Assembly: GCA_023394415.1 (NCBI GenBank)
Contig: JAEXAR010000020.1
Coordinates: 8,835 to 72,834 of the forward strand
Reading direction: 5' to 3'
DNA: 64,000 bases
From: Bacteroidota bacterium
Lineage (GTDB): Bacteria; Bacteroidota; Bacteroidia; Flavobacteriales; Weeksellaceae
The notes beneath the pieces were generated by a model. That model made no database searches and was not told the origin of the DNA. It saw only the letters and a list, made by a program, of their open reading frames with translations. Positions 1 through 7,927 of the stretch are shown here, piece after piece. Both the position numbers and the translations under genes were made by a program. Each line of letters opens with the position of its first letter. The stretch's first letter is position 1.

Positions 1-593
1 AGTAAGCGAACCGTTCTTCCATTCCCATCAAAAAAAGGATGAATCCAAACAAAACGATGATGAAAAATCACCGATTTTATAATTGAATTTAAGTTTTCAG
101 AATTCGTCCAATCAATCAATTCATCAACAAAATCCGGAACTTTCAGCGCATTTGGCGGAACGAAATTAGCGCCCGAAATCCGAACTCCACTGGTGCGAAA
201 TCTTCCCGCAAAATCTTTTTCAATTTTTTGCAAAACCAAACTGTGAATTTCCAAAACAGCGGAAGTTTTTAAAACATAGTTTTTAGTCGCTAATTTTTCA
301 ACCAATTCAATCGCTTCCTGATGATTTACGGCTTCAAAATGCTCTCGCAAAGATTTTCCTTTTATGGTAAATCCTTCCTCAATAACCATTTTCGTTTCCT
401 GTAAAGTGAGCGTATTTCCTTCAATGCTGTTGGAATTGTAAGTCCATTCTAAAGTAAGACTTTCTTTGATTTTTTTTAGGGCAATTTCCGGAATCGGGCG
501 TAAATTATCCAACTGAACTTTCTTTTGTTCAATCCGTTCTAATTGCTTTTCAAAACCATCAAATTGGTAATTAAAATCTTTCCAATTTTTCAT
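1..593 (-). CDS. Fic family protein (partial, runs off left edge)
   Basis: The first ~197 residues of a Fic-domain protein, probably an AMP-transferase that modifies a hydroxyl side chain on a target protein. The complete core motif HPFFDGNGRTVR is visible at residues 185-196 and matches HxFx(D/E)GNGRxxR. The N-terminal helix carries SNSIEG (residues 54-59), matching the inhibitory motif (S/T)xxxE(G/N), so it reads as a class II, self-inhibited Fic protein. The ATG at 593 is preceded by TATTTTTG only 4 bases upstream. No toxin-antitoxin partner is visible on the right-hand side. The C-terminus lies outside the window, so any extra winged-helix domain cannot be seen. Confidence 0.92.
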   Translation of the reverse strand, partial: MKNWKDFNYQFDGFEKQLERIEQKKVQLDNLRPIPEIALKKIKESLTLEWTYNSNSIEGNTLTLQETKMVIEEGFTIKGKSLREHFEAVNHQEAIELVEKLATKNYVLKTSAVLEIHSLVLQKIEKDFAGRFRTSGVRISGANFVPPNALKVPDFVDELIDWTNSENLNSIIKSVIFHHRFVWIHPFFDGNGRTVRL

Positions 594-597
594 TTCA

Positions 598-605
598 CAA
601 AAATA
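598..605 (-). promoter_or_regulatory. Bacteroidota -7 box of the fic gene
   Basis: TATTTTTG on the minus strand fits TAnnTTTG. It ends 4 bases before the ATG, so the transcript would start at or beside the start codon (leaderless). Confidence 0.55.
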
Positions 606-620
606 CGAAATCAATTTTTA

Positions 621-656
621 ATATCGGATAAATAATATTTTTAATTCATCCGATAT
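621..656 (-). terminator. Inverted repeat just after the ligase stop codon
   Basis: A 9-bp perfect stem (ATATCGGAT / ATCCGATAT) around an 18-base AT-rich loop starts directly after the ligase stop. Read on the minus strand it is followed by TAAAAATT. It could terminate ligase transcription before the fic promoter. The loop is long and the T-run poor, so it is a weak terminator at best. Confidence 0.4.
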
Positions 657-2237
657 TTATTTAATCAATTTTTTCACTTCTTCAATATCATCAATTTCAT
701 CTACATTTTTATCTTTTCGCCATCGTAAAATCCTTGGAAAACGTAGCGCAACACCAGATTTATGACGGTTGCTGAAACCAATACCTTCAAATGCAATTTC
801 AAAAACCAATTCCGGTTTTACGGTACGAACCGGACCAAATTTTTCTAAAGAATTTTTGGTGACAAACTTGCTGACTTCCATAATTTCTTTGTCGGTTAAT
901 CCGGAATATGCTTTAGCAATCGTGACTAATTTATCTTCTTTTTTTACGGCAAAAGTGTAGTCGGTGTAATATCCGCTTCTTCTTCCGCTTCCTTTTTGAG
1001 CGTAGATTAAAACCGCATCAATCGTTAAAGCATCCACTTTCCATTTCCACCAATCGCCTTTTTTTCTTCCAGAATGATAAACGGAATTTTTCTGTTTCAG
1101 CATTAAACCTTCACTATTATTTTCTCGTGATTTTTCTCTAATTTCAGCAAGATTTTCAAAATTTTTCGCTTCAATAATTTCGGAAATGATAATTTTTTCG
1201 GAAGGATTTTCCTTTAATAATTGTTCTAATATTTTTCTTCTTTCTGAAAGTGGTTTTTCCCTCAAATCTTCATTACCATATTCTAAAATATCATAAACAA
1301 AGGCTTTGATTGGAATTTCCTCCATCATTTTTTTGGAAATCGTTTTTCGGTTTAGTCGTTTTTGTAATTCATTAAAATTCAAAACTTTATTATCCAAAAC
1401 CGCTAAAATTTCGCCGTCTAAAACAAAGTTTCCTTTCCAGTTTTCAAGTTCTGAAACCAATTCCGGAAACTGTGGTGAAACCAATTCTTCACCTCTTGAC
1501 CAGAGAAAAATCTCCTCATTTCTTTTGATTAATTGTCCGCGAATGCCGTCCCATTTGTATTCGGCTTGCCAATCTTCCAAATTACCCAACTCTTGAATTT
1601 CCTTTTCTAAAGGATAAGCCAAACAAAACGGATATGGTTTGGAATTGTCAGGATTGATATTAGTTCCAGCGATTAAATCTTCAAATAATTCATCTTCTAC
1701 CGACCATTTTCCCATTATACTGTGCATCAACTGACTGGTATCAAGTCCAGAGTATTTTGACAATGCATTGATTAACAATTTTTTAGAAACTCCGATTCGG
1801 AAACTTCCGCCAATTAATTTATTGAAAATAAATCGTTCGGTATAATCTAAACCGTCCCAAGATTCTAAAACATATTGTTTTTTTTCTTCGTCGGTTTTGT
1901 CCTTTAAATCAATAAGTTCTGCCATCCATTGTGACAAAGATTTTTCAATTTTTGAATTGGGTGGTGGTAAAATCAACGATAAAGTTTCGCCTAAATCTCC
2001 AACCGATGAATAACTTTCTAAAAAAAGCCATTCCGGAAGTTGCGTAATTTCCAAAGCCCAAGTTCTTAGAAACGCAGTATTAACAGGTCTTTTCGGACGT
2101 TTTCCTGTGAAAAGTGCTAAAAACCACAACTTATCATTTTCCGGTACCGTTTGCAGATAATGAACCATCGCCTCAATTTTTGCGTTGGTTTTGTTAGTGC
2201 TTTCCAGAGATGATATGAGTTGTGCGAAGCGTTTCAT
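657..2237 (-). CDS. ATP-dependent DNA ligase
   Basis: 526-residue ATP-dependent DNA ligase of the archaeal/eukaryal type, which seals nicks through an enzyme-AMP intermediate. The adenylated lysine is K228 in EYKWDGIRG (motif I, KxDGxR). Before it lies an N-terminal helical DNA-binding domain; after it come the nucleotidyltransferase core (SEGLMLKQ, WWKWK) and a C-terminal OB domain that starts near DAVLIYAQKGSGRRSG. Upstream on the same strand is the MBL-fold exonuclease of the ligase-associated DNA repair system; in other bacteria this pair belongs to an Lhr helicase/phosphoesterase/exonuclease/ligase set. It is additional to the essential NAD-dependent LigA. The ATG at 2237 is well supported. 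Confidence 0.93.
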   Translation of the reverse strand: MKRFAQLISSLESTNKTNAKIEAMVHYLQTVPENDKLWFLALFTGKRPKRPVNTAFLRTWALEITQLPEWLFLESYSSVGDLGETLSLILPPPNSKIEKSLSQWMAELIDLKDKTDEEKKQYVLESWDGLDYTERFIFNKLIGGSFRIGVSKKLLINALSKYSGLDTSQLMHSIMGKWSVEDELFEDLIAGTNINPDNSKPYPFCLAYPLEKEIQELGNLEDWQAEYKWDGIRGQLIKRNEEIFLWSRGEELVSPQFPELVSELENWKGNFVLDGEILAVLDNKVLNFNELQKRLNRKTISKKMMEEIPIKAFVYDILEYGNEDLREKPLSERRKILEQLLKENPSEKIIISEIIEAKNFENLAEIREKSRENNSEGLMLKQKNSVYHSGRKKGDWWKWKVDALTIDAVLIYAQKGSGRRSGYYTDYTFAVKKEDKLVTIAKAYSGLTDKEIMEVSKFVTKNSLEKFGPVRTVKPELVFEIAFEGIGFSNRHKSGVALRFPRILRWRKDKNVDEIDDIEEVKKLIK

Positions 2238-2244
2238 AATTTGG

Positions 2245-2279
2245 ATGTCAGATTACAGACATCAGATTTCAGATTCTTA
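2245..2279. repeat. 7-bp-period tract upstream of the ligase
   Basis: Five consecutive heptads of form NNNNCAG (atgtcag, attacag, acatcag, atttcag, attctta). It lies between the ligase start and the 164-bp inverted-repeat element. Confidence 0.7.
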
Positions 2280-2357
2280 AAGTTTAATGTTTTTATATTT
2301 TAATCTATTATGTATTTGCAAAAAAAAGTCATAAATAAATGTAAATCAAAATTTTAG

Positions 2358-2521
2358 AATTTTGAAACACAAAGGATATTGATTTGCATTTAATATTTGA
2401 GTAAGCAAAGTTAATTCAGTAAACTGAATTTATTAAGCGAATGCTTCAATGCGAATTTATTCGCAATCTTTGCTCTCTAAAGTATTTCGTAAACCATTGA
2501 TAATCTTTGTGTTTCAAAATT
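2358..2521. repeat. 164-bp element with 17-bp terminal inverted repeats
   Basis: A perfect 17-bp inverted repeat (2358-2374 and 2505-2521, reading AATTTTGAAACACAAAG inward) bounds this stretch. Inside are a second stem (AGCAAAG 2404-2410 with CTTTGCT 2468-2474) and two inner hairpins (TTCAGT/ACTGAA at 2415-2428; TGCGAAT/ATTCGCA at 2450-2465). No ORF is visible. It fills most of the 386-bp gap between ligase and exonuclease. It could be a MITE-like mobile element or a structured RNA. No clear target-site duplication is visible. Confidence 0.55.
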
Positions 2522-2597
2522 AACCCTAAATACATAACTGGTATATTTTAGTTTATAGTAGTAAATGGAGATTTCCAAGTTCAAATTTTAAAAGTAT

Positions 2598-2632
2598 GAT
2601 ATCTGATGTCCGAAATCTGATATCTAATATAT
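2598..2632. repeat. 7-bp-period tract at the exonuclease stop codon
   Basis: Heptads gatatct, gatgtcc, gaaatct, gatatct, aatatat. The exonuclease stop codon (TAG at 2626-2624, minus strand) lies inside the first heptads, so the tract runs directly on from the gene's 3' end. Confidence 0.7.
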
Positions 2633-3637
2633 CAATTCTTTTTCTTCAATTTCTTCATCACCGAAAATGGTTTTTACAGGTTCGGCTTGAATTCCGATTT
2701 CGTTTAAATATTTAGAAAAAACTTCGGTTTGTCCGTGCGTTACGTGAATTTTTTCGGCTTCCGTTGCTTTTACGGTTTGTAAAAGTCCGTTCCAATCAGC
2801 GTGATCGGAAACTGCAAAACCTGCATCAGCAGAACGCCAACGTCTGGAACCGCGAACCTGCATCCAACCGGAACAAATTCCTGTGGCACGATTTGGAATT
2901 TTTCGGATTAAGTTAGAATCTAACAAAGCGGGTGGTAAAATCACAATTTCTCCGTTTAATTTTTTTAAATCTTCATTAAAGTAAACTGTTTCATAATCAG
3001 GAAGTTTAATTCCTACAGATTCAATCGCTTCGTTTAGTTTTCCGATAGAATTGTGAACGAAAATTTTTCCAAAACCTTCCACAGATTTCATAATGCGTTG
3101 TGCTTTTCCTAAAGAATAACCAATAAAAATAGAGGTTTTTCCTTGTTCTCGATTTTTCTCAACCCAAGTTTTCATTTGCTCGGAATATAGTTCGGGAGAA
3201 AGCCAGTTGTAAATTGGTAGTCCAAAAGTGCTTTCGGTAATGAATTCGTTGCATTTTACCAATTCAAATGGTGTGGAAATTCCGTCGTCTTGAACTTTAT
3301 AATCGCCGGAAAAAACCGTCACAAATCCCTTGTATTCCATACGAATTTGCGCAGAACCAACAATATGACCAGCCGGAAAAAAGGAAACTTTTACGCCATT
3401 AACGCTAATTTGCTCACCATATTTTACAGTTTGGATTTCAATATCTTCACCAATTCTATGTTTCAAAATTGGTTTTGTAAACTCGTGGCATAAGTATTTT
3501 TTCATTCCCCAACGTGCGTGATCGCCGTGACCGTGGGAAATTAAAGCCAAATCTACTGGTCTCCAAGGATCAATATAAAATTTTCCAGGAACACAATAGA
3601 TACCTTTGTTAGTGAATGTTATAAAAGAATTTTTCAA
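2624..3637 (-). CDS. Ligase-associated DNA repair exonuclease (MBL fold)
   Basis: 337-residue metallo-beta-lactamase/beta-CASP nuclease of the ligase-associated exonuclease family. The zinc-binding signature HGHGDH sits at residues 35-40, and later family histidines are seen in FPAGHIVGSA, SDHADW and VTHGQTE. It is co-directional with the ATP-dependent ligase 386 bp downstream, its usual partner, which supports a joint role in DNA end or gap repair. No ATG is available at the N-terminus: the likely start is TTG at 3637, giving MKNSFITFTNKGIYC, which agrees with the family's usual beginning. Confidence 0.9.
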   Translation of the reverse strand: MKNSFITFTNKGIYCVPGKFYIDPWRPVDLALISHGHGDHARWGMKKYLCHEFTKPILKHRIGEDIEIQTVKYGEQISVNGVKVSFFPAGHIVGSAQIRMEYKGFVTVFSGDYKVQDDGISTPFELVKCNEFITESTFGLPIYNWLSPELYSEQMKTWVEKNREQGKTSIFIGYSLGKAQRIMKSVEGFGKIFVHNSIGKLNEAIESVGIKLPDYETVYFNEDLKKLNGEIVILPPALLDSNLIRKIPNRATGICSGWMQVRGSRRWRSADAGFAVSDHADWNGLLQTVKATEAEKIHVTHGQTEVFSKYLNEIGIQAEPVKTIFGDEEIEEKELIY

Positions 3638-3752
3638 TAGAAAAGAAATATTTAAGGTAAAATTAATTTAAAATTCAATGAGAAAATGTCATTTTATAGA
3701 ATTATATAACATTCTTTAAAAATGGTGTAAGCAAGAAAAATGCTTTTAAGAA

Positions 3753-3760
3753 TAGATTTG
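3753..3760 (+). promoter_or_regulatory. -7 box of the SpoIIAA/PPOX/Dps operon
   Basis: TAGATTTG fits TAnnTTTG, 25 bases before the first ATG (3786), and would drive the three-gene stress operon. Confidence 0.5.
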
Positions 3761-3785
3761 TATAAGCAAATCACAAAATTAAATT

Positions 3786-4166
3786 ATGATTACCGTTTTA
3801 GCAGATACTCCTGATAATGTAGCTGCATTTCAAGCCCAAGGAGAAGTAAACAAGGAAGATTTTGAAAACCTTGTTTTTCCTCATGTGCAAGCTAAAGTAA
3901 ACCAGTATGATGAACTGAATTATTTGCTTCTTTTAAATACTGATGTTGAAAACTTCACATTCGGAGCTTGGATTCAGGACGCTTTACTTGGCTTGAAAAA
4001 TATTACAAAATGGAACAGAGTGGCGATTGTAACCGACCAAAAATCTGTACAAAAATTTACGGAAATTTTCAGCGTAATGATGCCGGGCGAATTTAGATCT
4101 TTTCCAAGAGAGAATCTTTCTAAGGCTCTAAATTGGTGTGCTAACGGTAACGAAAAGGAGGACTAA
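3786..4166 (+). CDS. SpoIIAA-like STAS/AS domain protein
   Basis: 126-residue soluble protein resembling the SpoIIAA-like (lipid-binding CRAL-TRIO/STAS-like) family, with the characteristic ending in which a short helix-rich segment follows VAIVTDQKSVQKFTEIF. There are no membrane segments or signal peptide. It is first in a tight operon, 21 bp before a PPOX-like protein and then Dps, which suggests a stress or stationary-phase role. The biochemical function of these proteins in bacteria is not settled. Confidence 0.75.
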   Translation: MITVLADTPDNVAAFQAQGEVNKEDFENLVFPHVQAKVNQYDELNYLLLLNTDVENFTFGAWIQDALLGLKNITKWNRVAIVTDQKSVQKFTEIFSVMMPGEFRSFPRENLSKALNWCANGNEKED

Positions 4167-4187
4167 CCAAATAACAAAATATTAATT

Positions 4188-4697
4188 ATGTCAACAGAAA
4201 ATCTGAACAACAAAGATGCTGTAAAAAAATTAAAAGAACTTTCGGAAAGTGCCAGAATATGTATGTTTTGTACTGAACTTTCCACATTACCTAATAACGC
4301 AAGACCAATGTCGTTGCAAGAATGTGATGATGAAGGCAATTTATGGTTTATCAGTAGTAATGACAGCAACAAAAACTTTGAGATAAAAGAAGACAATCGT
4401 GTTCAGCTTTATTTTATGAATAATGGCAGCTCAGAATATCTTTCTATTTACGGAAAAGCGTTCATTTATACTGACAAGACTACTATAGAAGAAAAATGGT
4501 CGGTATTTGCAAATGCTTGGTTTGAGGAAGGAAAAGAGGATCCAAAAGTTTCCATTATACGTGTTACACCTGATGAAACTTATTATTGGGATACAAAAGC
4601 AGGAAAATTTGTTTCGATGCTTACCTTTATTACTGCAGCGGTAACGGGAAACAAAACCGATAACAGTGATGGTGTGGAAGGCAACTTAAGTTTATAA
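4188..4697 (+). CDS. Pyridoxamine 5'-phosphate oxidase-like general stress protein
   Basis: 169-residue split-barrel FMN-binding protein of the general-stress-protein-26 / PPOX-like group. The order LWFISSNDSNKNFEIKEDNRVQLYF followed by YLSIYGKA and VTPDETYYWDTKAG is typical of that group. It probably binds flavin or F420-like cofactors and reduces small substrates; the substrate is unknown. It lies between the SpoIIAA-like gene (21 bp) and dps (17 bp), so it is probably co-transcribed with them. Confidence 0.82.
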   Translation: MSTENLNNKDAVKKLKELSESARICMFCTELSTLPNNARPMSLQECDDEGNLWFISSNDSNKNFEIKEDNRVQLYFMNNGSSEYLSIYGKAFIYTDKTTIEEKWSVFANAWFEEGKEDPKVSIIRVTPDETYYWDTKAGKFVSMLTFITAAVTGNKTDNSDGVEGNLSL

Positions 4698-4714
4698 ATA
4701 AAATATACTTTTAT

Positions 4715-5242
4715 ATGAAACCTGATTTAGGAATTACAGACAAAAATCTAAAAGCCGTTAATGAGATTCTAAACAAAGTTTTAGCAGACGGCAATGTACT
4801 TTACATTAAATTAAGAAAATTCCATTGGAATCTTTCAGGAGATAACTTTATGGAACTTCACCTGTTGTTTGAAGCACAATATGATGCCATTGCAGATGCT
4901 ATTGACGAAGTTGCAGAAAGAATTTCTACATTAGGTGGAACTGCAATTGGAACCACTTCTGAATTTGCAAAACATTCTCAACTGAAAGAAACTCCAGGAA
5001 AAGTGCCTGATAACCAAGGTATGTTGAAAGAATTGGTTTCGGACCACGAAACTATCGTAAAAGCATTAAGAAAATTTATTGATGAATGCGATACCAAATA
5101 TGAGGACGTTGGAACCGCAGACTTCTTAACTGGTCTCATTCAAGAGCACGAAAAAATGGCTTGGAAACTGAGGAAGTTTTTCAAAGAAACTCCGGCAACT
5201 CCTGCTCCAGCGAAAAAAACCACAAAAAAAATAATAAATTAA
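4715..5242 (+). CDS. dps: Dps family ferritin-like DNA protection protein
   Basis: 175-residue Dps/miniferritin, which oxidises iron with peroxide and stores it in a 12-subunit shell. The inter-subunit ferroxidase ligands can be read with family spacing as H37 (KFHWN), H49, D64 and E68. The C-terminal tail is extended, with an Ala/Pro/Lys-rich ending (residues ~158-175) that could contact DNA. It is last in the stress operon and is followed by a strong hairpin terminator. Confidence 0.93.
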   Translation: MKPDLGITDKNLKAVNEILNKVLADGNVLYIKLRKFHWNLSGDNFMELHLLFEAQYDAIADAIDEVAERISTLGGTAIGTTSEFAKHSQLKETPGKVPDNQGMLKELVSDHETIVKALRKFIDECDTKYEDVGTADFLTGLIQEHEKMAWKLRKFFKETPATPAPAKKTTKKIIN

Positions 5243-5259
5243 ATTATAGTTTAAAAGGA

Positions 5260-5286
5260 CCGCCGCAACTTTGTTGCGGCGGTTTC
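5260..5286 (+). terminator. Rho-independent terminator after dps
   Basis: Ten-bp GC-rich stem CCGCCGCAAC / GTTGCGGCGG with a TTT loop, then TTTCAGTTCTT. It lies between dps and the convergent STM3941-like gene and could serve both strands. Confidence 0.8.
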
Positions 5287-5315
5287 AGTTCTTATAATAA
5301 GAGTTATACAACGTT

Positions 5316-5849
5316 CTACTGTTTTTCACGCTGCTCCTTAAATTTGATTTTCAAAAGATGCTCCAACTCATCAATATTATATTTTATTGTTGAGGCCGTT
5401 ATTGAAATTGGGGTTCCGTAGGTTTTAAAATTAGCATTTAACAGCTGTTTTTTTAATCCGGTTGCCTTATTTATGACCTTCTGATGGTCTTTAACGGAGA
5501 TGCGAATGAATTTTTCCGAAACCACACGGTGAGATTCTATATTATTGATATCTTCCCACTTAATCCGTCCAGTACTCTTAGCATTAGTATTTTCAATAAT
5601 ACCTTCATCATCGATCACCAATCCGGGAGTTTTATCAGATAATTTTATCAAACCATGAATGCCTGCAGCTCCAAAAAACAGAACTGATACCATACCAACT
5701 ATTCTCACAATTCCGTCATTGTTAAGTAAAAACGAACTGAACATTCCGGGCGAAAGAATAAACAGGGTCCCTATTAAAACAAAAGCTAAAGAACCTATAG
5801 TAAGTAATATGATTTTTCTTTTATTTAAAGGAATTTCAATTCTATTCAT
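5316..5849 (-). CDS. STM3941-like two-TM membrane protein
   Basis: 177-residue protein beginning IEIPLNKRKI, with two membrane helices (about 12-32 and 42-62) followed by a PH-like soluble domain that includes GLVIDDEGI and IKWEDI. This matches the STM3941 family of unknown function. It ends 30 bp after the shared terminator region of dps, which is convergent. No function can be inferred from context. Confidence 0.7.
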   Translation of the reverse strand: MNRIEIPLNKRKIILLTIGSLAFVLIGTLFILSPGMFSSFLLNNDGIVRIVGMVSVLFFGAAGIHGLIKLSDKTPGLVIDDEGIIENTNAKSTGRIKWEDINNIESHRVVSEKFIRISVKDHQKVINKATGLKKQLLNANFKTYGTPISITASTIKYNIDELEHLLKIKFKEQREKQ

Positions 5850-5869
5850 TACTAAATTATTTAACTTTT

Positions 5870-6709
5870 TTATTTAAATATTTCAGCCAGAAACTTCTTC
5901 ATATCGTTCCACGATTTTTCATCAGCTTCCTTGTTGTAGGCAATTTTCATATTAAATTTTTTACCCATTTCCGTTGATTCAGGGTTCGTGAAAGAGTGTA
6001 AAGAATTCGGATAATCAATAAACGTATAATTGATTTTCGCTGAATCCATTTCTTTTTTGAAAGCTGCAATTTCTTCTTTAGACACAAATTCGTCGTTGGC
6101 ACCGTTGGCGATTAGGTATTTTACTTTATTGTTTTTCGCTCTAACGCCGGTTTTCAAATTTCCGTGGAAACTTACTACCCCCTTAAAATCGTCGGACTGT
6201 CTTCCCATATTCAGAGCCTGCGCTCCGCCGAAACAGTAACCGATAATCGCCATTTTGCTATAATCAGCTTTGTCTGCAAGAATCACCTGATGTTTGGCCG
6301 CATCGAACATTCTCCTGGCATCAATAGGAATTTCATAGAAATGGGAAGACAGTTTCTGGGCTTCTTCAGGCGTATTCACTACTTTCTGGTTGCCGTAATA
6401 ATCAACACCAACTGCATAATACCCTAATTCCGCAAGCATTTTCACCCGGTTTTTGGCATAATCATTCAAGCCCCACCATTCAGGAATAACGAAAACCACG
6501 GGTAACTTTCCTTCCAAATCCGGATTGTATGCCGCGAAAGAACGGTGCATAACACCATTAATTTCGGTTTTCAGTTCTTCGGTTTTGATGTTATTTTCCT
6601 TTACAGTTTGTGAAGTTGATGTACTTTCTTTATCGGTGGTCTTATTTTCTTTGCACGAAAGTGTGAATAGAGAAGCAGAAAGAAGGATGGTAAAAAGTGG
6701 CGTTTTCAT
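5870..6709 (-). CDS. Dienelactone hydrolase family lipoprotein
   Basis: 279-residue alpha/beta hydrolase of the dienelactone hydrolase family. The nucleophile is C159 in GYCFGG; PEWWG at residues 76-80 supplies the family's conserved glutamate, with the Asp in GANDEF and the His in SLHSFT. Starting at 6709 gives a clean lipoprotein signal ending in LFTLSC (C19), so the longer open frame beginning at 6796 was not used. It is probably exported and lipid-anchored, which is unusual for classical cytoplasmic dienelactone hydrolases but common in flavobacteria. The substrate is unknown. Confidence 0.85.
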   Translation of the reverse strand: MKTPLFTILLSASLFTLSCKENKTTDKESTSTSQTVKENNIKTEELKTEINGVMHRSFAAYNPDLEGKLPVVFVIPEWWGLNDYAKNRVKMLAELGYYAVGVDYYGNQKVVNTPEEAQKLSSHFYEIPIDARRMFDAAKHQVILADKADYSKMAIIGYCFGGAQALNMGRQSDDFKGVVSFHGNLKTGVRAKNNKVKYLIANGANDEFVSKEEIAAFKKEMDSAKINYTFIDYPNSLHSFTNPESTEMGKKFNMKIAYNKEADEKSWNDMKKFLAEIFK

Positions 6710-6784
6710 AATTTTAAATTTTTTGATTGAAGATTTAAAGATAATATTTTCAAACCAACCCTTCAAAATTTTACCAAATTTTTC

Positions 6785-6804
6785 CACCCCCTTCAAAGGA
6801 GGGG
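6785..6804. repeat. Short CCCC(N)GGGG palindrome
   Basis: A C-rich/G-rich inverted pair around a TTCAAAG-type loop (CCCCCTTCAAAGGAGGGG). It lies upstream of the hydrolase gene and next to the lipA terminator. It resembles a short intergenic repeat I associate with flavobacterial genomes; copy number cannot be judged here. Confidence 0.4.
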
Positions 6805-6805
6805 A

Positions 6806-6834
6806 ATAAAAAAACGCACCTAAAAGATGCGTTA
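6806..6834 (-). terminator. lipA terminator
   Basis: On the minus strand AACGCATC / GGTGCGTT (one G-T pair) forms an 8-bp stem with a TTTTA loop, followed by seven Ts. It starts 13 bp after the lipA stop. Confidence 0.8.
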
Positions 6835-6847
6835 AATTTCGTTTGTT

Positions 6848-7714
6848 TTAATGAATATGCTTTTCAGCGTGGTAGGAACTTCTTACCAACGGTGAACTCT
6901 CCACGTGGCGGAATCCAAGGCTTCTGGCAAATGCACCATACTCTTCAAATTCTTCAGGCGTGATGAATTTTTTAACCGGCAAATGTTTTTTGGTTGGCTG
7001 AAGGTATTGCCCTAATGTAATAACATCCACATTCGCATTGCGAACCTCTTCAATCGTCTGGAATACTTCATCCTTTTCCTCGCCCAAACCAAGCATAATT
7101 CCGGTTTTGGTGCGGTTTTGTCCGGCGTCTTTCAGGTACTTCAGTACATCCAGACTTCTTTCATATTTGGCCTGAATTCTTACTTCACGGGTCAAACGTT
7201 TCACGGTTTCCATATTGTGGGAAATTACTTCGGGAGCAACTTCTACTAAACGATCAATATGTTTATGAATCCCCTGAAAATCCGGAATCAATGTTTCCAT
7301 TGTTGTTCCCGGTGAAATTCTGCGAACTGCATTTACAGTTTCTGCCCAAAGAATGGAACCCATATCTTTTAAATCGTCACGGTCTACTGAAGTGAGAACG
7401 GCGTGTTTGATTTTCATTAATTTGATGGAGCGCGCTACTTTTTCAGGTTCATCCCAATTGACATCTAGAGGTTTTCCGGTTTTTACACCACAAAATCCAC
7501 AACTTCTGGTGCAGATATTTCCCAAAATCATAAACGTTGCAGTACCTTCACCCCAACATTCACCCATATTTGGACAGCTTCCACTTTGGCAGATGGTGTT
7601 CAGTTTATATTTATCGACCAAAGTACGGAGTTCACGGTAATTTTTTCCGGTGGGAAGTTTTACGCGAATCCATTTGGGTTTTTGGATGGTAGTATCTTGA
7701 GTTGGATTTTCCAT
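6848..7714 (-). CDS. lipA: Lipoyl synthase
   Basis: 288-residue radical SAM enzyme that inserts two sulfurs into octanoyl groups on lipoate-dependent proteins. The auxiliary cluster cysteines are C42, C47 and C53 (CQSGSCPNMGEC), and the radical-SAM CxxxCxxC is C68, C72 and C75 (CTRSCGFC). The C-terminal RSSYHA supplies the conserved serine ligand. The start at 7714 gives the usual family length. The open frame continues 47 codons upstream, but that extension runs through the intergenic ACGCAAAG repeat and is not coding. A terminator follows. Confidence 0.96.
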   Translation of the reverse strand: MENPTQDTTIQKPKWIRVKLPTGKNYRELRTLVDKYKLNTICQSGSCPNMGECWGEGTATFMILGNICTRSCGFCGVKTGKPLDVNWDEPEKVARSIKLMKIKHAVLTSVDRDDLKDMGSILWAETVNAVRRISPGTTMETLIPDFQGIHKHIDRLVEVAPEVISHNMETVKRLTREVRIQAKYERSLDVLKYLKDAGQNRTKTGIMLGLGEEKDEVFQTIEEVRNANVDVITLGQYLQPTKKHLPVKKFITPEEFEEYGAFARSLGFRHVESSPLVRSSYHAEKHIH

Positions 7715-7786
7715 TTTTTGAATTGAATGTACAAAAATAAGGAATATTTTTTGGTTAGGTGCTGGGATTTGAATGCTTGATGTTAA

Positions 7787-7864
7787 ACGCAAAGAACGCA
7801 AAGATTTTATTTTATAGCTTTGAAAAATATTTTTAAGGTCGCAAAGGTTCATCAAAAGATGAAC
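7787..7864 (-). repeat. CTTTGCG element with hairpin, upstream of lipA
   Basis: Two 9-bp-period units (ACGCAAAGA, ACGCAAAGA) at the gene-proximal end, a spacer, GTCGCAAAG, then the hairpin GTTCATC-AAAA-GATGAAC at 7847-7864. Similar elements occur near 15722, 22452, 24662 and 30757, all in the same orientation relative to a downstream minus-strand gene. Confidence 0.65.
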
Positions 7865-7899
7865 TTTTTAAATTCAATAAGTTCATTTAATTAAAATTC

Positions 7900-7927
7900 T
7901 TCGGACTTCGGACTTCAGACTATTCAG
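7900..7927. repeat. 7-bp-period tract at the sigma factor stop codon
   Basis: Heptads ttcggac, ttcggac, ttcagac, tattcag. The sigma factor TAG stop (7922-7920) lies within the tract, so the repeat starts exactly at the gene's 3' end. Confidence 0.75.

Noticed and set aside
6710..6796. Extension of the dienelactone hydrolase to 6796
   Set aside because: It would bury the lipoprotein signal peptide that starts at 6709.
7715..7855. 47-codon N-terminal extension of lipA
   Set aside because: It runs through the CTTTGCG repeat; the family length and start fit 7714.
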